Source: CAMYMQ01 sp963730305 (GTDB lineage Bacteria; Pseudomonadota; Alphaproteobacteria; Bin65). Taken from it: DNA of 64,000 nt. The stretch is from positions 124,001 through 188,000 of the forward strand of contig CAVSRB010000009.1 in NCBI GenBank assembly GCA_963730305.1. The letters are read 5' to 3'. The translations under genes were made by a program, and so were the position numbers. Under the pieces are notes generated by a model. It saw only the letters and a list, made by a program, of their open reading frames with translations. It was not told where the DNA came from and searched no databases. Each line of letters opens with the position of its first letter. Position 1 is the first letter of the stretch. This document shows positions 26,463 through 37,039 of the stretch, piece by piece.

Positions 26463-27407
26463 TCAAACGTAGGGTTCGGTGTTGAAGGCTTCGAGGTCGG
26501 TCGACAGTTCGGTGAACTTGTCGGCGAATTCGCCGGCCGCGGCCGCGGCGAGCGTCTCCGGGGTCCAGTCGGCCTGCTCGTTGACCAGCCGGGCGATCGG
26601 CCGCGGCTGCGAGAACAGGAAGACCTCGCGCCCGCGCACGCCGACGATCTGGCCGGAGATATCGGCGCCGGCGTCGGCGCACAGCCAGGTGACGGCGGTC
26701 GCCACGTGGTGGGCGTCGAGCTTCACCGCCCGCTCCTTGTACTGCCTCTGCGCCTCGTCGGCCGGCTGGATGATGTCGGTCACCCGGGTGTGGGCGAAGG
26801 GCACGACGAAGTTGGCGGTGACCTTGGAGCGCATCATCTCCAGCGCCGTGATCCGGGTCAGCGAGAACAGCCCGCCCTTGGCGGCGGCGTAGCTGGCCTG
26901 GCCGAAGTTGCCGTAGAGGCCGGCGGTCGAGCCGATGTTGACGATCCGGCCCCACGAATACTCGCCACCATTCCCCCGGCCGTCCTTGAACTGCTGGCGC
27001 AGCACCTGGGTCGCGGAATGGGTCAGGTAGTAGGCGGCGTTGAGGTTGGTCTGGATCACCGCGTCCCAGTCGCGCGGCTCGCCCTTGAACACCAGCGCGT
27101 CGCGGAGGATCGCGGCGTTGTTGACCAGGATGTCGAGCCCGCCGAATTCCTGGACCGCGCGCTCGACCAAAGCGGCGGCCGCGCCGGGGCTGGCGATGCT
27201 GTCGTCCCAGGCGACCGCGCCATTGCCGACCGCCTTCGCCGCGTCGGCCGCGACCGACGGGTCGGCGCCCTCGCCGTCGACCCCGGTGCCGCTGTCGGCG
27301 ACCACGACCTTGGCGCCCTTGGCGGCGAGATCCTTGGCGATGGCGAGGCCGATGCCCCGCCCGGCGCCGGTCACGATCGCCACCCGGTCTTTCAGCAAAT
27401 CGCTCAC
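26463..27407 (-). CDS. Short-chain dehydrogenase/reductase
   Basis: This 314-residue NAD(P)-dependent oxidoreductase has cofactor motif TGAGRGIG at residues 13-20, ILVNNAAIL, a catalytic serine in IVNIGSTAGLYG and YAAAK as the Tyr-Lys pair. It is longer than simple SDRs; a C-terminal extension of about 70 residues (VRGREVFLFSQPRPIARLVN) recalls the dehydrogenase domain of peroxisomal multifunctional enzyme type 2, which acts on (3R)-hydroxyacyl-CoA. A CoA-thioester substrate would agree with the acyl-CoA ligase across the promoter. GTG 27407 overlaps the stop of the reductase gene (GTGA), and the di-iron oxygenase gene follows 11 bases after this stop. Confidence 0.9.
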   Translation of the reverse strand: MSDLLKDRVAIVTGAGRGIGLAIAKDLAAKGAKVVVADSGTGVDGEGADPSVAADAAKAVGNGAVAWDDSIASPGAAAALVERAVQEFGGLDILVNNAAILRDALVFKGEPRDWDAVIQTNLNAAYYLTHSATQVLRQQFKDGRGNGGEYSWGRIVNIGSTAGLYGNFGQASYAAAKGGLFSLTRITALEMMRSKVTANFVVPFAHTRVTDIIQPADEAQRQYKERAVKLDAHHVATAVTWLCADAGADISGQIVGVRGREVFLFSQPRPIARLVNEQADWTPETLAAAAAGEFADKFTELSTDLEAFNTEPYV

Positions 27408-28429
27408 GCGTCCTCCAGCTTTGCTTTCTCGGCTTCGGTGTAGAAGGCGTCGGCGTGGCAGTCCTGCCGCCGGACGCCCAGCATCTTCAACTTCTCCGTC
27501 ACGCTCTCGACCATCACCGGCGGCCCGGCCAGATAGGCCTTGGCGCCGTCGAGGTCGTCGAAATCCTCGGCGATCGCGTCGGCCAGGAAGCCGGTGCGCC
27601 GCTCGGTCGGCCCGTCCGGCTCCGACAATACCACCGTGACATGCAGGTTCGGGTGCGCCTGCGCCAATGCGGCAAAGTGCTCCTCGAGATAGACGTCGCG
27701 CTCGGCGCGGACGCCGACATAGAGGTGGATGTCCTGCTTGGCGCCGGTCGCCAGCGCCTCCTCGACGATCGACTTGACCGGGGCGAGGCCCGACCCGCCG
27801 GCCGCGGCCAGCACCGGGCCGCGATGGTTGCCGCGCCAGTGCGACGCGCCGTAGGGGCCGACCACCTTGACCGTCTCGCCGACCGCCAGCGTCTCGGCGA
27901 CGTAGGGGCTGACCGTGCCGCCGGGGGTCAATCGGATGTGGAATTCCAGCTCCGGCTCGGTCGGCCGGTTGGCCATCGAATAGTCGCGCGCGGGCAGGCC
28001 GTCGAAGGCGACCTGGGCGTATTGGCCGGCGGAGAAGTCGAACGGGCCGCCGGCCTCGACCGCCAGCCTCACGACGCGGATGTCGTGGGTCGCCCGGTCC
28101 AGGCCGGTGACCCGGCAGGTCATGTGCCGGATCGGGTGGGCGACGGTGTCGTTGGGGTCGAGCCAGACCACCTCGGCGTCCGACCACGGCACCGCCCGGC
28201 AGGCCAGGATCAGCCCCTGGTCCTTTTCCGCCTTCGACAGGGCGTATTCGGAATAGGGCGACATCTCGATCTCGCCGGAGACCAGCTCCGACTTGCAGGC
28301 GCCGCAGTTGCCCGAGCGGCATCCGTGCGGATAGGGCAGGCCAGCGGCCAGCGCCGCTTCCAGGATAGTCTGGCCCATCTCGACGGTCAGCACGTCGTCG
28401 CGGCCGCGGATCTTGACGGTGAACGACAT
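27404..28429 (-). CDS. Oxygenase reductase: N-terminal 2Fe-2S ferredoxin fused to FAD/NAD(P) module
   Basis: This 341-residue electron-transfer protein has a plant-type ferredoxin domain with cysteines 37, 42, 45 and 77. An FNR domain follows with FAD motif RDYSMANRP and nucleotide motif GGSGLAPVKSI, and a C-terminal LAGPPVMVESV. The order (ferredoxin first) is that of BenC/XylZ-type reductases, unlike PaaE, where the ferredoxin is last. It is the first gene of the minus-strand operon and starts 33 bases from the 27-bp palindrome that also faces the marR gene. It most likely feeds electrons from NAD(P)H to the PaaA-like di-iron protein. Confidence 0.93.
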   Translation of the reverse strand: MSFTVKIRGRDDVLTVEMGQTILEAALAAGLPYPHGCRSGNCGACKSELVSGEIEMSPYSEYALSKAEKDQGLILACRAVPWSDAEVVWLDPNDTVAHPIRHMTCRVTGLDRATHDIRVVRLAVEAGGPFDFSAGQYAQVAFDGLPARDYSMANRPTEPELEFHIRLTPGGTVSPYVAETLAVGETVKVVGPYGASHWRGNHRGPVLAAAGGSGLAPVKSIVEEALATGAKQDIHLYVGVRAERDVYLEEHFAALAQAHPNLHVTVVLSEPDGPTERRTGFLADAIAEDFDDLDGAKAYLAGPPVMVESVTEKLKMLGVRRQDCHADAFYTEAEKAKLEDA

Positions 28430-28461
28430 GGCGGCACCTTCCGGGAAAACCGTCAGTTAGT

Positions 28462-28488
28462 CAAATAATTTGTATTACAAACTATTTG
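28462..28488. promoter_or_regulatory. Likely MarR operator in the divergent promoter region
   Basis: The arms CAAATAATTTGTA (28462-28474) and TACAAACTATTTG (28476-28488) are inverted repeats with one mismatch in 13 and a single central base. The element is AT-rich in otherwise GC-rich DNA. It lies between the start of the reductase operon (minus) and the marR gene (plus), where an autoregulatory MarR dimer would be expected to bind and control both directions. Confidence 0.75.
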
Positions 28489-28508
28489 TCGCCCTTCTTA
28501 TCTGTGCT

Positions 28509-29024
28509 ATGAACAATTTTATGACCGATCAGGAGCTCAATCCAGCGGACGCAGGGGCATCGGCGGCCGACGTGCGCGACGCCGGCGAGGCGGACGAGTT
28601 CGACCGCGGCCTGCTCGAGAGCCTGCTCGGCTACCACCTCCGCCGGGCGGAGGTGTTCGCCTTCCAGAGCTTCGGCGCGACCGGCCCGGGGCACGAAGGT
28701 ATCAGCCCCGGCCAGCTCGGCGTGCTGCTGATGGTCCAGGCCAATCCGGGCATCAACCAGACCGGCGCGGGCCGGGCGCTCGGCATCGACCGGTCCACCC
28801 TGGTCTCGATCATCGACGCGCTCGAAGACCGCGAGCTGATCGAGCGGACGCCGTCGCCGACCGACCGCCGCTCCCACGCGCTGCTGGTCACGGCCAAGGG
28901 CGACGGCTTCCTCAAGCGGATCCGGACGCGGCTCGACGCCCACGAGGACGAGCTGGTCCGCAACCTGAGCGCCGACGAGCGCGCGGTGCTGATCGACCTG
29001 TTGCGCCGGATCGTTTCACCCTAG
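28509..29024 (+). CDS. MarR family transcriptional regulator
   Basis: This protein of about 171 residues has a winged helix-turn-helix region: GISPGQLGVLLMVQANPGIN, then QTGAGRALGIDRSTLVSIID as the recognition helix, and a wing TPSPTDRRSHALLVTAKG. MarR proteins usually repress a divergent or adjacent catabolic operon and release DNA on binding an aromatic acid or acyl-CoA. ATG 28509 or 28521 may be the start; neither has a good ribosome site. The acyl-CoA ligase gene follows 23 bases downstream. The 27-bp palindrome is directly upstream, so autoregulation is likely. Confidence 0.9.
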   Translation: MNNFMTDQELNPADAGASAADVRDAGEADEFDRGLLESLLGYHLRRAEVFAFQSFGATGPGHEGISPGQLGVLLMVQANPGINQTGAGRALGIDRSTLVSIIDALEDRELIERTPSPTDRRSHALLVTAKGDGFLKRIRTRLDAHEDELVRNLSADERAVLIDLLRRIVSP

Positions 29025-29047
29025 CGTCCCGGGATCACGGAAGGACG

Positions 29048-30592
29048 ATGGCCAAGCTCATCGGCGAGGTGCTGGCGGAGGCGGCGGCGCGCTACCCGGA
29101 CAAGGTGGCGATCGTCGAGGGCGTCCGGCGGGTGCGCTATGCCGAGCTCGACCGCGCCGCCAACCGCTTCGCCAACGCGTTGCTGGCCGCCGGCGCGGCC
29201 AAGGGCGAGGTCGTCGCCATGCTCTCGGGCAACCGGGTCGAATACCCGGTCTTCCTGTTCGGCGCCGCGCGCAGCGGCTGCATCGGCGCCCACCTCTCGG
29301 TGCGCTATACGGGCGACGACCTGCGCTATGTCATCGACCGCTGCGACATCACGACGGTGTTCGTTCACGCCGATTTCCTGGCCAACGTCGCGTCGGTGCG
29401 GGACGCACTGCCCTCGCTGAAGCGGGTGGTGGTGTTCGGCGGCCCGGCCGGCGACGGCTGCCAGAGCTGGGACGACTTCCTGGGCGATGCGGGCGACGCC
29501 CCGCCGCCGGTCGAGCTGACGGAGACCGACCCCTTCTGCCTGACCTTCACCGGCGGCACCACCGGCTTTCCCAAGGCCGTGCTGGTCGACCACCGCGCGC
29601 GGGTCAGCGCCTCCCAGGGCGCGTGGGCGAAGTTCGAGCTGACGCCCGACGACGTGCTCGCCCAGGTGACGCCGCTGTTCCACGTCGCCGGGCTGTTCTC
29701 CTGGTACCTCACCGGGGTCGTCGGCGGCTGCGGCTTCGTGTTCATGCCGGGCTGGGACGCCGCCGGCTTCATCGACCTGGTCCAGGCCGAGCAGATCACC
29801 GCCGGCTTCATGGTGCCGACCCAGGTCGGCGCGATGCTCCAGGACCCGGCCTTCGACAAGGCCAAGCTCGCCAGCCTGCGCTACATGAACTTCGGCGGCT
29901 CGGCGATGCCGGTGGCGGTGCTGCACCGGCTGCACGAGCAGTTCCCGGACATGGTCATCATCGAGCATTACGGCCAGTCGGAGGTCGGCGCCGCCTGCTT
30001 CCGGCCGCCCGAGATGGCGCTGGCCAAGCCGACCAGCGTCGGCATCCCGTTCCCCAATGTCGAGCTCGCCATCCTCGACGCCGAGGGCAAACCGCTGCCC
30101 GACGGCGAATCCGGCGAGGTCGCAGTCCGCGGACCGGCGCTGATGCGCGAATACTACCGCGACCCGGAGCAGACCGCCGCCGTGGTCACCGCAGACGGCT
30201 TCCTCAAGACCGGCGACGTCGGCTACCGCGACGAGGACGGCTACCTGGTCCTGGTCGACCGCTCCAAGGACGTGATCATCTCCGGCGGCGAGAACATCTA
30301 CCCGACCGAGATCGAGAACGCGCTCTACAAGCACGAGGCGGTGCGCGAGTGCGCCGTGTTCGGCATCCCGGACGACCGCTGGGGCGAGGTTCCGGCGGCC
30401 CATATCGTGCTCAACGACGGCATGGGTCCGACCGACCAGGAGCTGATCGACTTCGTCGCCGCGCGCATCCCGCGCCACAAGCGGCCGCGGGTGGTCAAGT
30501 TCGTCGACGTCCTGCCCAAGACGGCGGTCGGCAAGATCCAGAAGAACGTGATCCGCGCGCCCTACTGGGAAGGCCGGGCCCGGGCGATCTGA
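29048..30592 (+). CDS. Acyl-CoA ligase (AMP-forming)
   Basis: This 514-residue ANL-superfamily enzyme activates a carboxylic acid with ATP and CoA. The P-loop is FTGGTTGFPKAV, the adenine motif is EHYGQSE, the hinge is GYLVLVDRSKDVIISGGENIY, and the catalytic lysine is in LPKTAVGKIQKN. It resembles fatty-acid/aryl-CoA ligases and cannot be narrowed further. With marR upstream and the oxygenase operon divergent, it probably makes the CoA thioester on which the di-iron oxygenase and the SDR act. GGAAGGACG precedes ATG 29048. Confidence 0.93.
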   Translation: MAKLIGEVLAEAAARYPDKVAIVEGVRRVRYAELDRAANRFANALLAAGAAKGEVVAMLSGNRVEYPVFLFGAARSGCIGAHLSVRYTGDDLRYVIDRCDITTVFVHADFLANVASVRDALPSLKRVVVFGGPAGDGCQSWDDFLGDAGDAPPPVELTETDPFCLTFTGGTTGFPKAVLVDHRARVSASQGAWAKFELTPDDVLAQVTPLFHVAGLFSWYLTGVVGGCGFVFMPGWDAAGFIDLVQAEQITAGFMVPTQVGAMLQDPAFDKAKLASLRYMNFGGSAMPVAVLHRLHEQFPDMVIIEHYGQSEVGAACFRPPEMALAKPTSVGIPFPNVELAILDAEGKPLPDGESGEVAVRGPALMREYYRDPEQTAAVVTADGFLKTGDVGYRDEDGYLVLVDRSKDVIISGGENIYPTEIENALYKHEAVRECAVFGIPDDRWGEVPAAHIVLNDGMGPTDQELIDFVAARIPRHKRPRVVKFVDVLPKTAVGKIQKNVIRAPYWEGRARAI

Positions 30593-30615
30593 AGCACGGA
30601 GTTCGTCGCCGGCAG

Positions 30616-30717
30616 CTCCCTCGATACGCTCGCTACGCGAGCTACTCGGGATGAGGGCATGATGAACGGTACCCTCATCCCGAGTAGGGCGCGCGGCAGC
30701 GCGGCCGTATCGAGGGG
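30616..30717. repeat. Palindromic repeat family A, copy 2
   Basis: Arms CTCCCTCGATACG (30616-30628) and CGTATCGAGGGG (30706-30717) enclose GCTACTCGGGATGAGGG and CCCTCATCCCGAGTAG. The element matches the copy at 13333-13444 in both outer and inner arms, with differing central loops. It occupies most of the gap between the acyl-CoA ligase gene and polA. Confidence 0.85.
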
Positions 30718-30831
30718 CCTGCGGGACGCTTGAAACGCTGTTCATCTTGCCCCGCGACTCGCGTCGCCGCCCGCCGATGGGGTATACCCAACGCCCCGAT
30801 CCCGCCTCCCCAAACGAGGGCCCCGCCCGCC

Positions 30832-33611
30832 ATGTCCCCCAGCGCCGGCAAGCACGTCTATCTGGTCGACGGCTCCGCCTACCTGTTCCGCGCCTTCCAC
30901 GCGCTGCCGCCGATGACGCGCGCCGACGGGACGCCGGTCAACGCCGTCTACGGCTTCACCAACATGCTCTTGAAGCTGATCGACGACGCCAAGGCGGACG
31001 GCGACGCCGACTATGTCGCGATCATCTTCGACGCGGCGCGGACCACCTTCCGCAACGACATCTATCCCGACTACAAGGCCAACCGCCCGCCGCCCCCCGA
31101 CGAGCTGATCCCGCAGTTCGCGCTGGTCCGCGACGCGACCCGCGCGCTGGAGCTGCCGTGCATCGAGATGGACGGCTACGAGGCCGACGACATCATCGCG
31201 ACCTACGCCCGGATCGCGGTCGAGCAGGGCGCCAAGGTGACCATCGTCTCGTCGGACAAGGACCTGATGCAGCTCGTCGGCGACGGCGTCGAGATGCTCG
31301 ACCCGATGAAGTCGAAGCGCATCCGCGACCCGGAGGTGCGCGAGAAGTTCGGCGTCGGCCCCGACAAGGTGATCGACGTCCAGGCGCTGGCCGGCGATTC
31401 GACCGACAACGTGCCCGGCGTCCCCGGCATCGGCGTCAAGACCGCCGCCCAGCTGATCGAGGAATATGGCGACCTCGACACGCTGCTCGCGCGTGCCGAG
31501 GAGATCAAGCAGCCCAAGCGGCGCGAGAACCTGATCGAGCACGCGGATCTGGCGCGCGTCTCGCGCGAGCTGGTCACGCTCCGCAAGGACGTGCCGGTGC
31601 CCGAGCCGATCGAGGCCTTCGAGCTCAAGGACCCGGACGCGGAGAAGCTGCTCGCCTTCCTGACCGCGCAGGAGTTCAAGTCGCTGGTCTCGCGGGTGGC
31701 GAGCCGGCTCGGCGCGGCGGGGGACGCGACCGCGGCGGCGGTGGCCGAAGGGCCGGCGACGGACGACCTCGACGCCCGGCTGGTCGACGAGGAGAAGGAC
31801 CTGGAGGCCTGGATCGCGCTCGCCCGCAAGCGCGGCTGGGTCGCCTTCGACACCGAAACCACCTCGCTCGACGCGACCCAGGCGGAGCTGGTCGGCTTCT
31901 CGCTCGCGGTCGAGCCGGGCCGGGCCTGCTACGTCCCGGTCGGCCACCGTCACGCCCGGCGCGCTGGCCTTGGAGCAGGCGGTCGACAAGCCCAAGCAGA
32001 TCGAGTTCAAGCGCGCCCTCGACCTGATCAAGTCGCTGCTCGAAGACCCGGCGGTGCTCAAGATCGGCCACAACATCAAGTACGACATGGTCGTGATGCG
32101 CAGCTACGGCGTCGACATCGCGCCGGTCGACGACACCATGGTGCTGTCCTACGTCTGCGACGCCGGCCGCAACAAGCACGGCCTCGACGAGCTGGCCGAG
32201 CTCCACCTGGGCCACACCAACATCAAGTATTCGGAGGTCTGCGGCAGCGGCAAGGGCCAGATCTCGTTCGCCGAGGCGCCGCTCGACAAGGCCTGCCCCT
32301 ATGCCGCCGAGGACGCCGACGTCACCTTGCGCCTGCACCGGCTGTTCAAGCCGCGGCTGGTCACCGAGCACGTGACCACGGTCTACGAGATGCTGGAGCG
32401 GCCGCTGATCCCGGTGCTGGTCGATATGGAATGCCGCGGCATCAAGGCCGACGCCGACGTGCTCCGCCGGCTGTCCGGCGATTTCGAGCAGCGCATGGCC
32501 GGGCTCGAGGCCGAGATCTACGAGCTCGCCGGCGAGCAATTCAACATCGGCTCGCCCAAGCAGCTCGGCGACATCCTGTTCGACCGCATGGGGCTGGAAG
32601 GCGGCAAGAAGACCAAGACCGGCGCCTGGGGCACCGGCGCCGACGTGCTCGAGATGCTGGCGGCGCAGGGCCACGACCTGCCCGCGCGCGTGCTCGACTG
32701 GCGCCAGCTCTCCAAGCTCAAGAGCACCTATACCGACGCGCTGGTCAACCAGATCAACCCGCGCACCAGGCGGGTCCACACCAGCTATGCGATGGCGATC
32801 GCGGCGACCGGGCGGCTGTCCTCGACCGACCCCAACCTCCAGAACATCCCGGTGCGCACCGACGAGGGCCGGCGCATCCGCGAGGCCTTCGTCGCCGACA
32901 AGGGCTCGAAGCTGGTCTCGCTCGACTATTCGCAGATCGAGCTGCGCCTGCTCGCCCACGTCGCCGACATGGACGCGGCTCAAGCAAGCCTTCCGCGACG
33001 GGCTCGACATCCATGCGATGACCGCTTCCGAGGTGTTCGGCGTGCCGGTCGAGGGCATGGACCCCATGGTCCGCCGCCGCGCCAAGGCGATCAACTTCGG
33101 CATCATCTACGGCATCTCGGCCTTCGGCCTGGCCAACCAGCTCCGCATCGACCGGGGCGACGCGGCGGCCTTCATCAAGGCCTATTTCGAGCGCTTCCCG
33201 GGCATCCGCGACTACATGGAGGAGACCAAGGCCTTCGCGCGGGCCAACGGCTTCGTGGTCACCCCGTTCGGGCGCAAGATCCACGTCAAGGAGATCAACT
33301 CCAAGAACCCGTCGCTGCGCGGCTTCGCCGAGCGCCAGGCGATCAACGCGCCGTTGCAGGGCGGCGCGGCCGACATCATCAAGCGGGCGATGGTCCGGGT
33401 CCAGCCCGCGCTCGACGACCGCAAGCTGGCCGCGCGCATGCTGCTCCAGGTCCATGACGAGCTGCTGTTCGAGGTGCCCGAGGCCGAGGTCGACAAGACC
33501 GTCGACTTGCTCAAGCCGCTGATGGAGACGGCGTGCCGGCCGGCGCTCGACCTCTCGGTGCCGCTGGTCGTCGACGCGGGCGTCGGCGACAACTGGGCGG
33601 CGGCGCACTAG
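30832..33611 (+). CDS. polA: DNA polymerase I (two one-base frameshifts)
   Basis: Read across two breaks, this is a 925-residue family A polymerase. The N-terminal 5'-3' exonuclease has YLVDGSAYLFRAFHA and EADDIIATYA. The 3'-5' exonuclease domain keeps VAFDTETTSL, so proofreading may be intact. Polymerase motifs are DYSQIELRLLAH (A), RRRAKAINFGIIYG (B) and QVHDELLFEV (C). The frame moves +1 near 31955-31957 (an extra C in CACGCCCGGC) and again near 32975-32978 (an extra G in GACGCGGCTC); removing one base at each restores normal polA sequence. Both are single insertions, which suggests sequence error. ATG 30832 begins the conserved N-terminus. Confidence 0.95.
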
Positions 33612-33624
33612 GCGCCGCGCCGCG

Positions 33625-34272
33625 CTACTCGGCGGCGATCGTGGCGGGCTCGGGGTCGCTCGCCTCCAGGTGGAAGGCCATCGCGTTCCAGAGCTCGTGG
33701 ACGTCGCGGGTGATGTCGCCGAACGGGTCGCGCTCGAACACCGTCTCGCCGCGCGCCATGCACTCGGCGAACAGCGCGTGACGGCGGATCAACGACGGCG
33801 CCAACGGCGCGATCTGCCGCAGCGACCGCACCATCTCCCGGCCGGGCAGCGTCGCCAGACCGTTGATGACCTGCAGGACGGGCGTGCCGACCCGCTGGGC
33901 GACCGCCGCGGTCTTGCGCGCGGCGTCGATCCCCGTCGCCGTCGCGGTGACCGGAATCAGCACCAGGTCCGCCATCGCGCAGGCGGCGCGGTTCGAGACC
34001 AGGTGGAAGGGCGCCGTGTCGATCACCGCCAGCGCCGTGCCGCTGTGCGTCAGCTTGTCGATCAGCTCGGGCAGCCGGTCGGCGTTGGAGTGCACGCAGA
34101 CCGGCGGCTGCCGGCGGCGGGTCTCGCCCCAGCGGGTGGCCGCCTCGTTGCGCGACATGTCGATCAACACGGCCGGGGCGTATTCCAGCGCCTGTGCGGC
34201 GGCGGCGATCTGGCAAGCCAGGATGCTCTTGCCGCTGCCGGCCTGACGGCTGGAGACCGCGACCGTCCGCAT
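33625..34272 (-). CDS. Orphan ParA/MinD-like ATPase with altered Walker A
   Basis: This 215-residue P-loop ATPase has the phosphate loop SRQAGSGKSI at residues 8-17. The signature lysine and glycines of the usual KGGxGKT are replaced (R-Q-A), while the core GSGKS is kept. Other features are AVLIDMSRNEAATRW, ALAVIDTAPF and LVLIPVTATATGIDAARKT, as in small ParA-like proteins that position cargo on the nucleoid or pole. No parB is adjacent. The neighbouring upstream gene encodes a RodZ-like HTH membrane protein 5 bases away on the same strand, so the pair may act together in positioning or cell-shape control. Confidence 0.8.
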   Translation of the reverse strand: MRTVAVSSRQAGSGKSILACQIAAAAQALEYAPAVLIDMSRNEAATRWGETRRRQPPVCVHSNADRLPELIDKLTHSGTALAVIDTAPFHLVSNRAACAMADLVLIPVTATATGIDAARKTAAVAQRVGTPVLQVINGLATLPGREMVRSLRQIAPLAPSLIRRHALFAECMARGETVFERDPFGDITRDVHELWNAMAFHLEASDPEPATIAAE

Positions 34273-34277
34273 GGCGG

Positions 34278-34772
34278 TTACGTGTCCGCGAAGACGCGCC
34301 AGGCGAAATAGGCCGCGATGGCGCCGACGACGACCAGCCCTGTGGCGAGGATGCCCAGTCGCTCGAACAGGGCGAGCCAGCGCCGGTCTCCCAAGGTCGC
34401 GCGCGCGTAGGCCTGGCTGAAGTCCAGCTCGTTCGCCTGCTTCGACAGGCCGCTGATCTGCGGCATCTCGGCGAGCTCGGCCTTGAACTGGTCGGCGATC
34501 AGGTCGGGATCGAGCCCGACGAAGCGGGCATAGGACTTCACATAGGCGAGCCCATAGGAAACGCTGGGCAGTTTCCAGTATTCGCCGGCCTCGATCGCCC
34601 GCAGGTAGGCCTCCTGGAGGCCGATGGCGCGGACCGCGTCGGCGATGCTGAGCCGGCGGTCGATCCGGGCGCGCGCGATCAGCGATCCCGCCACGGTATC
34701 TTGTGGCGCGCTCAGCGTGTCCGCATGGACATCGTCGATGTCGAGGAGTGCTTCATTCCAGGAATGGGCCAT
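34278..34772 (-). CDS. Short RodZ-like helix-turn-helix membrane protein
   Basis: This protein of about 164 residues has an N-terminal Xre-type HTH domain (LIARARIDRRLSIADAVRAI then LQEAYLRAIEAGEYWKLP and YGLAYVKSYARFVGLDPD) and a single C-terminal transmembrane helix (LGILATGLVVVGAIAAYF). This is the cytoplasmic plus membrane part of RodZ, which links MreB to the cell envelope, but the periplasmic domain is missing because the protein ends just after the helix. ATG 34772 is preferred; ATG 34793 adds seven residues. The ParA-like gene follows 5 bases after the stop. Confidence 0.8.
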   Translation of the reverse strand: MAHSWNEALLDIDDVHADTLSAPQDTVAGSLIARARIDRRLSIADAVRAIGLQEAYLRAIEAGEYWKLPSVSYGLAYVKSYARFVGLDPDLIADQFKAELAEMPQISGLSKQANELDFSQAYARATLGDRRWLALFERLGILATGLVVVGAIAAYFAWRVFADT

Positions 34773-34857
34773 GGCTGTCCACCATGCCCCCATGGAACGA
34801 CGAATACAGAATATTCTATAAATAAGAAGCCGGACCGGCGCAAGTTCGTTTCGAATT

Positions 34858-34886
34858 GTTAACTGTTACTAATAAATATAGTTAAC
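34858..34886. promoter_or_regulatory. AT-rich inverted repeat upstream of the RodZ-like gene
   Basis: GTTAACT (34858-34864) and AGTTAAC (34880-34886) form inverted arms around a 15-base AT-rich centre. The surrounding 34800-34890 stretch is AT-rich against the GC-rich background and lies 86 bases before the RodZ-like start. The left half reads TTAA-N7-TAAT, a near match to a CtrA-type site, which is only suggestive. Confidence 0.35.
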
Positions 34887-35014
34887 GGCGATTACTTGAT
34901 TGCAATCCTTGCGATCACTTGAACGTCGCCTGCCAGCACCGGTTGCCGGACGGCGGAAGCGGGTGGTGCGACCCGCTGGCGCGGGAGCCCGAACTGACCT
35001 ATCTTCTGCGTATT

Positions 35015-35215
35015 ATGGCGACTCTCGAAACCCGCCCCGACGCGACGGCCGGACGGTCCCACCGGCTGATCGCCATTGTCGCGGCCGTCGTCGGGCTCGG
35101 CGGCGGGCTCGTCTTCGGCGGGCCGGTGCTGTCGCTGCTCGAAAGTCTGTGGTCCGGCTTCCTGCTGCCCGCCTATCTGGAGATCCAGCGGAGCGGCCTT
35201 CCCTTCTGCGGCTGA
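35015..35215 (+). CDS. Small hypothetical membrane protein
   Basis: A possible 66-residue product starts at ATG 35015 with a hydrophobic segment (LIAIVAAVVGLGGGLVFGG) and ends QRSGLPFCG. There is no convincing ribosome site, and the reading frame could extend back to ATG 34919. It lies between divergent AT-rich DNA and the convergent pckA gene. I recognize no family, and it may not be translated. Confidence 0.4.
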   Translation: MATLETRPDATAGRSHRLIAIVAAVVGLGGGLVFGGPVLSLLESLWSGFLLPAYLEIQRSGLPFCG

Positions 35216-35269
35216 GCGCCGCTCCGGTCAGACTTCCCTGGTTTGGGCGTCCCGGTGAGGCGGCCCTGG

Positions 35270-36880
<1,611 letters not shown>

Positions 36881-37039
36881 GAATTCCTCCCAAAACAGTA
36901 CGGCGGCGCGTCGGACGCCCCGCCTCGAACAACATCCTCATCGATCGCGCGGCCCCTGCCGGGCCGCTGCATACTCGGAACATAGCCAGCGTTGCGATTG
37001 AATTGCAACGCCTTCACGCTGCGTCAATTAGCATCCCGG

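Noticed and set aside
31955..32978. Programmed ribosomal frameshifting in polA
   Set aside because: No slippery heptamer or conserved signal is present, both shifts are +1 at GC-rich spots, and similar breaks occur in unrelated genes.
34919..35215. The longer 98-codon version of the small membrane protein
   Set aside because: The first 32 residues look non-coding; the hydrophobic part begins after ATG 35015. Even the short form is uncertain.
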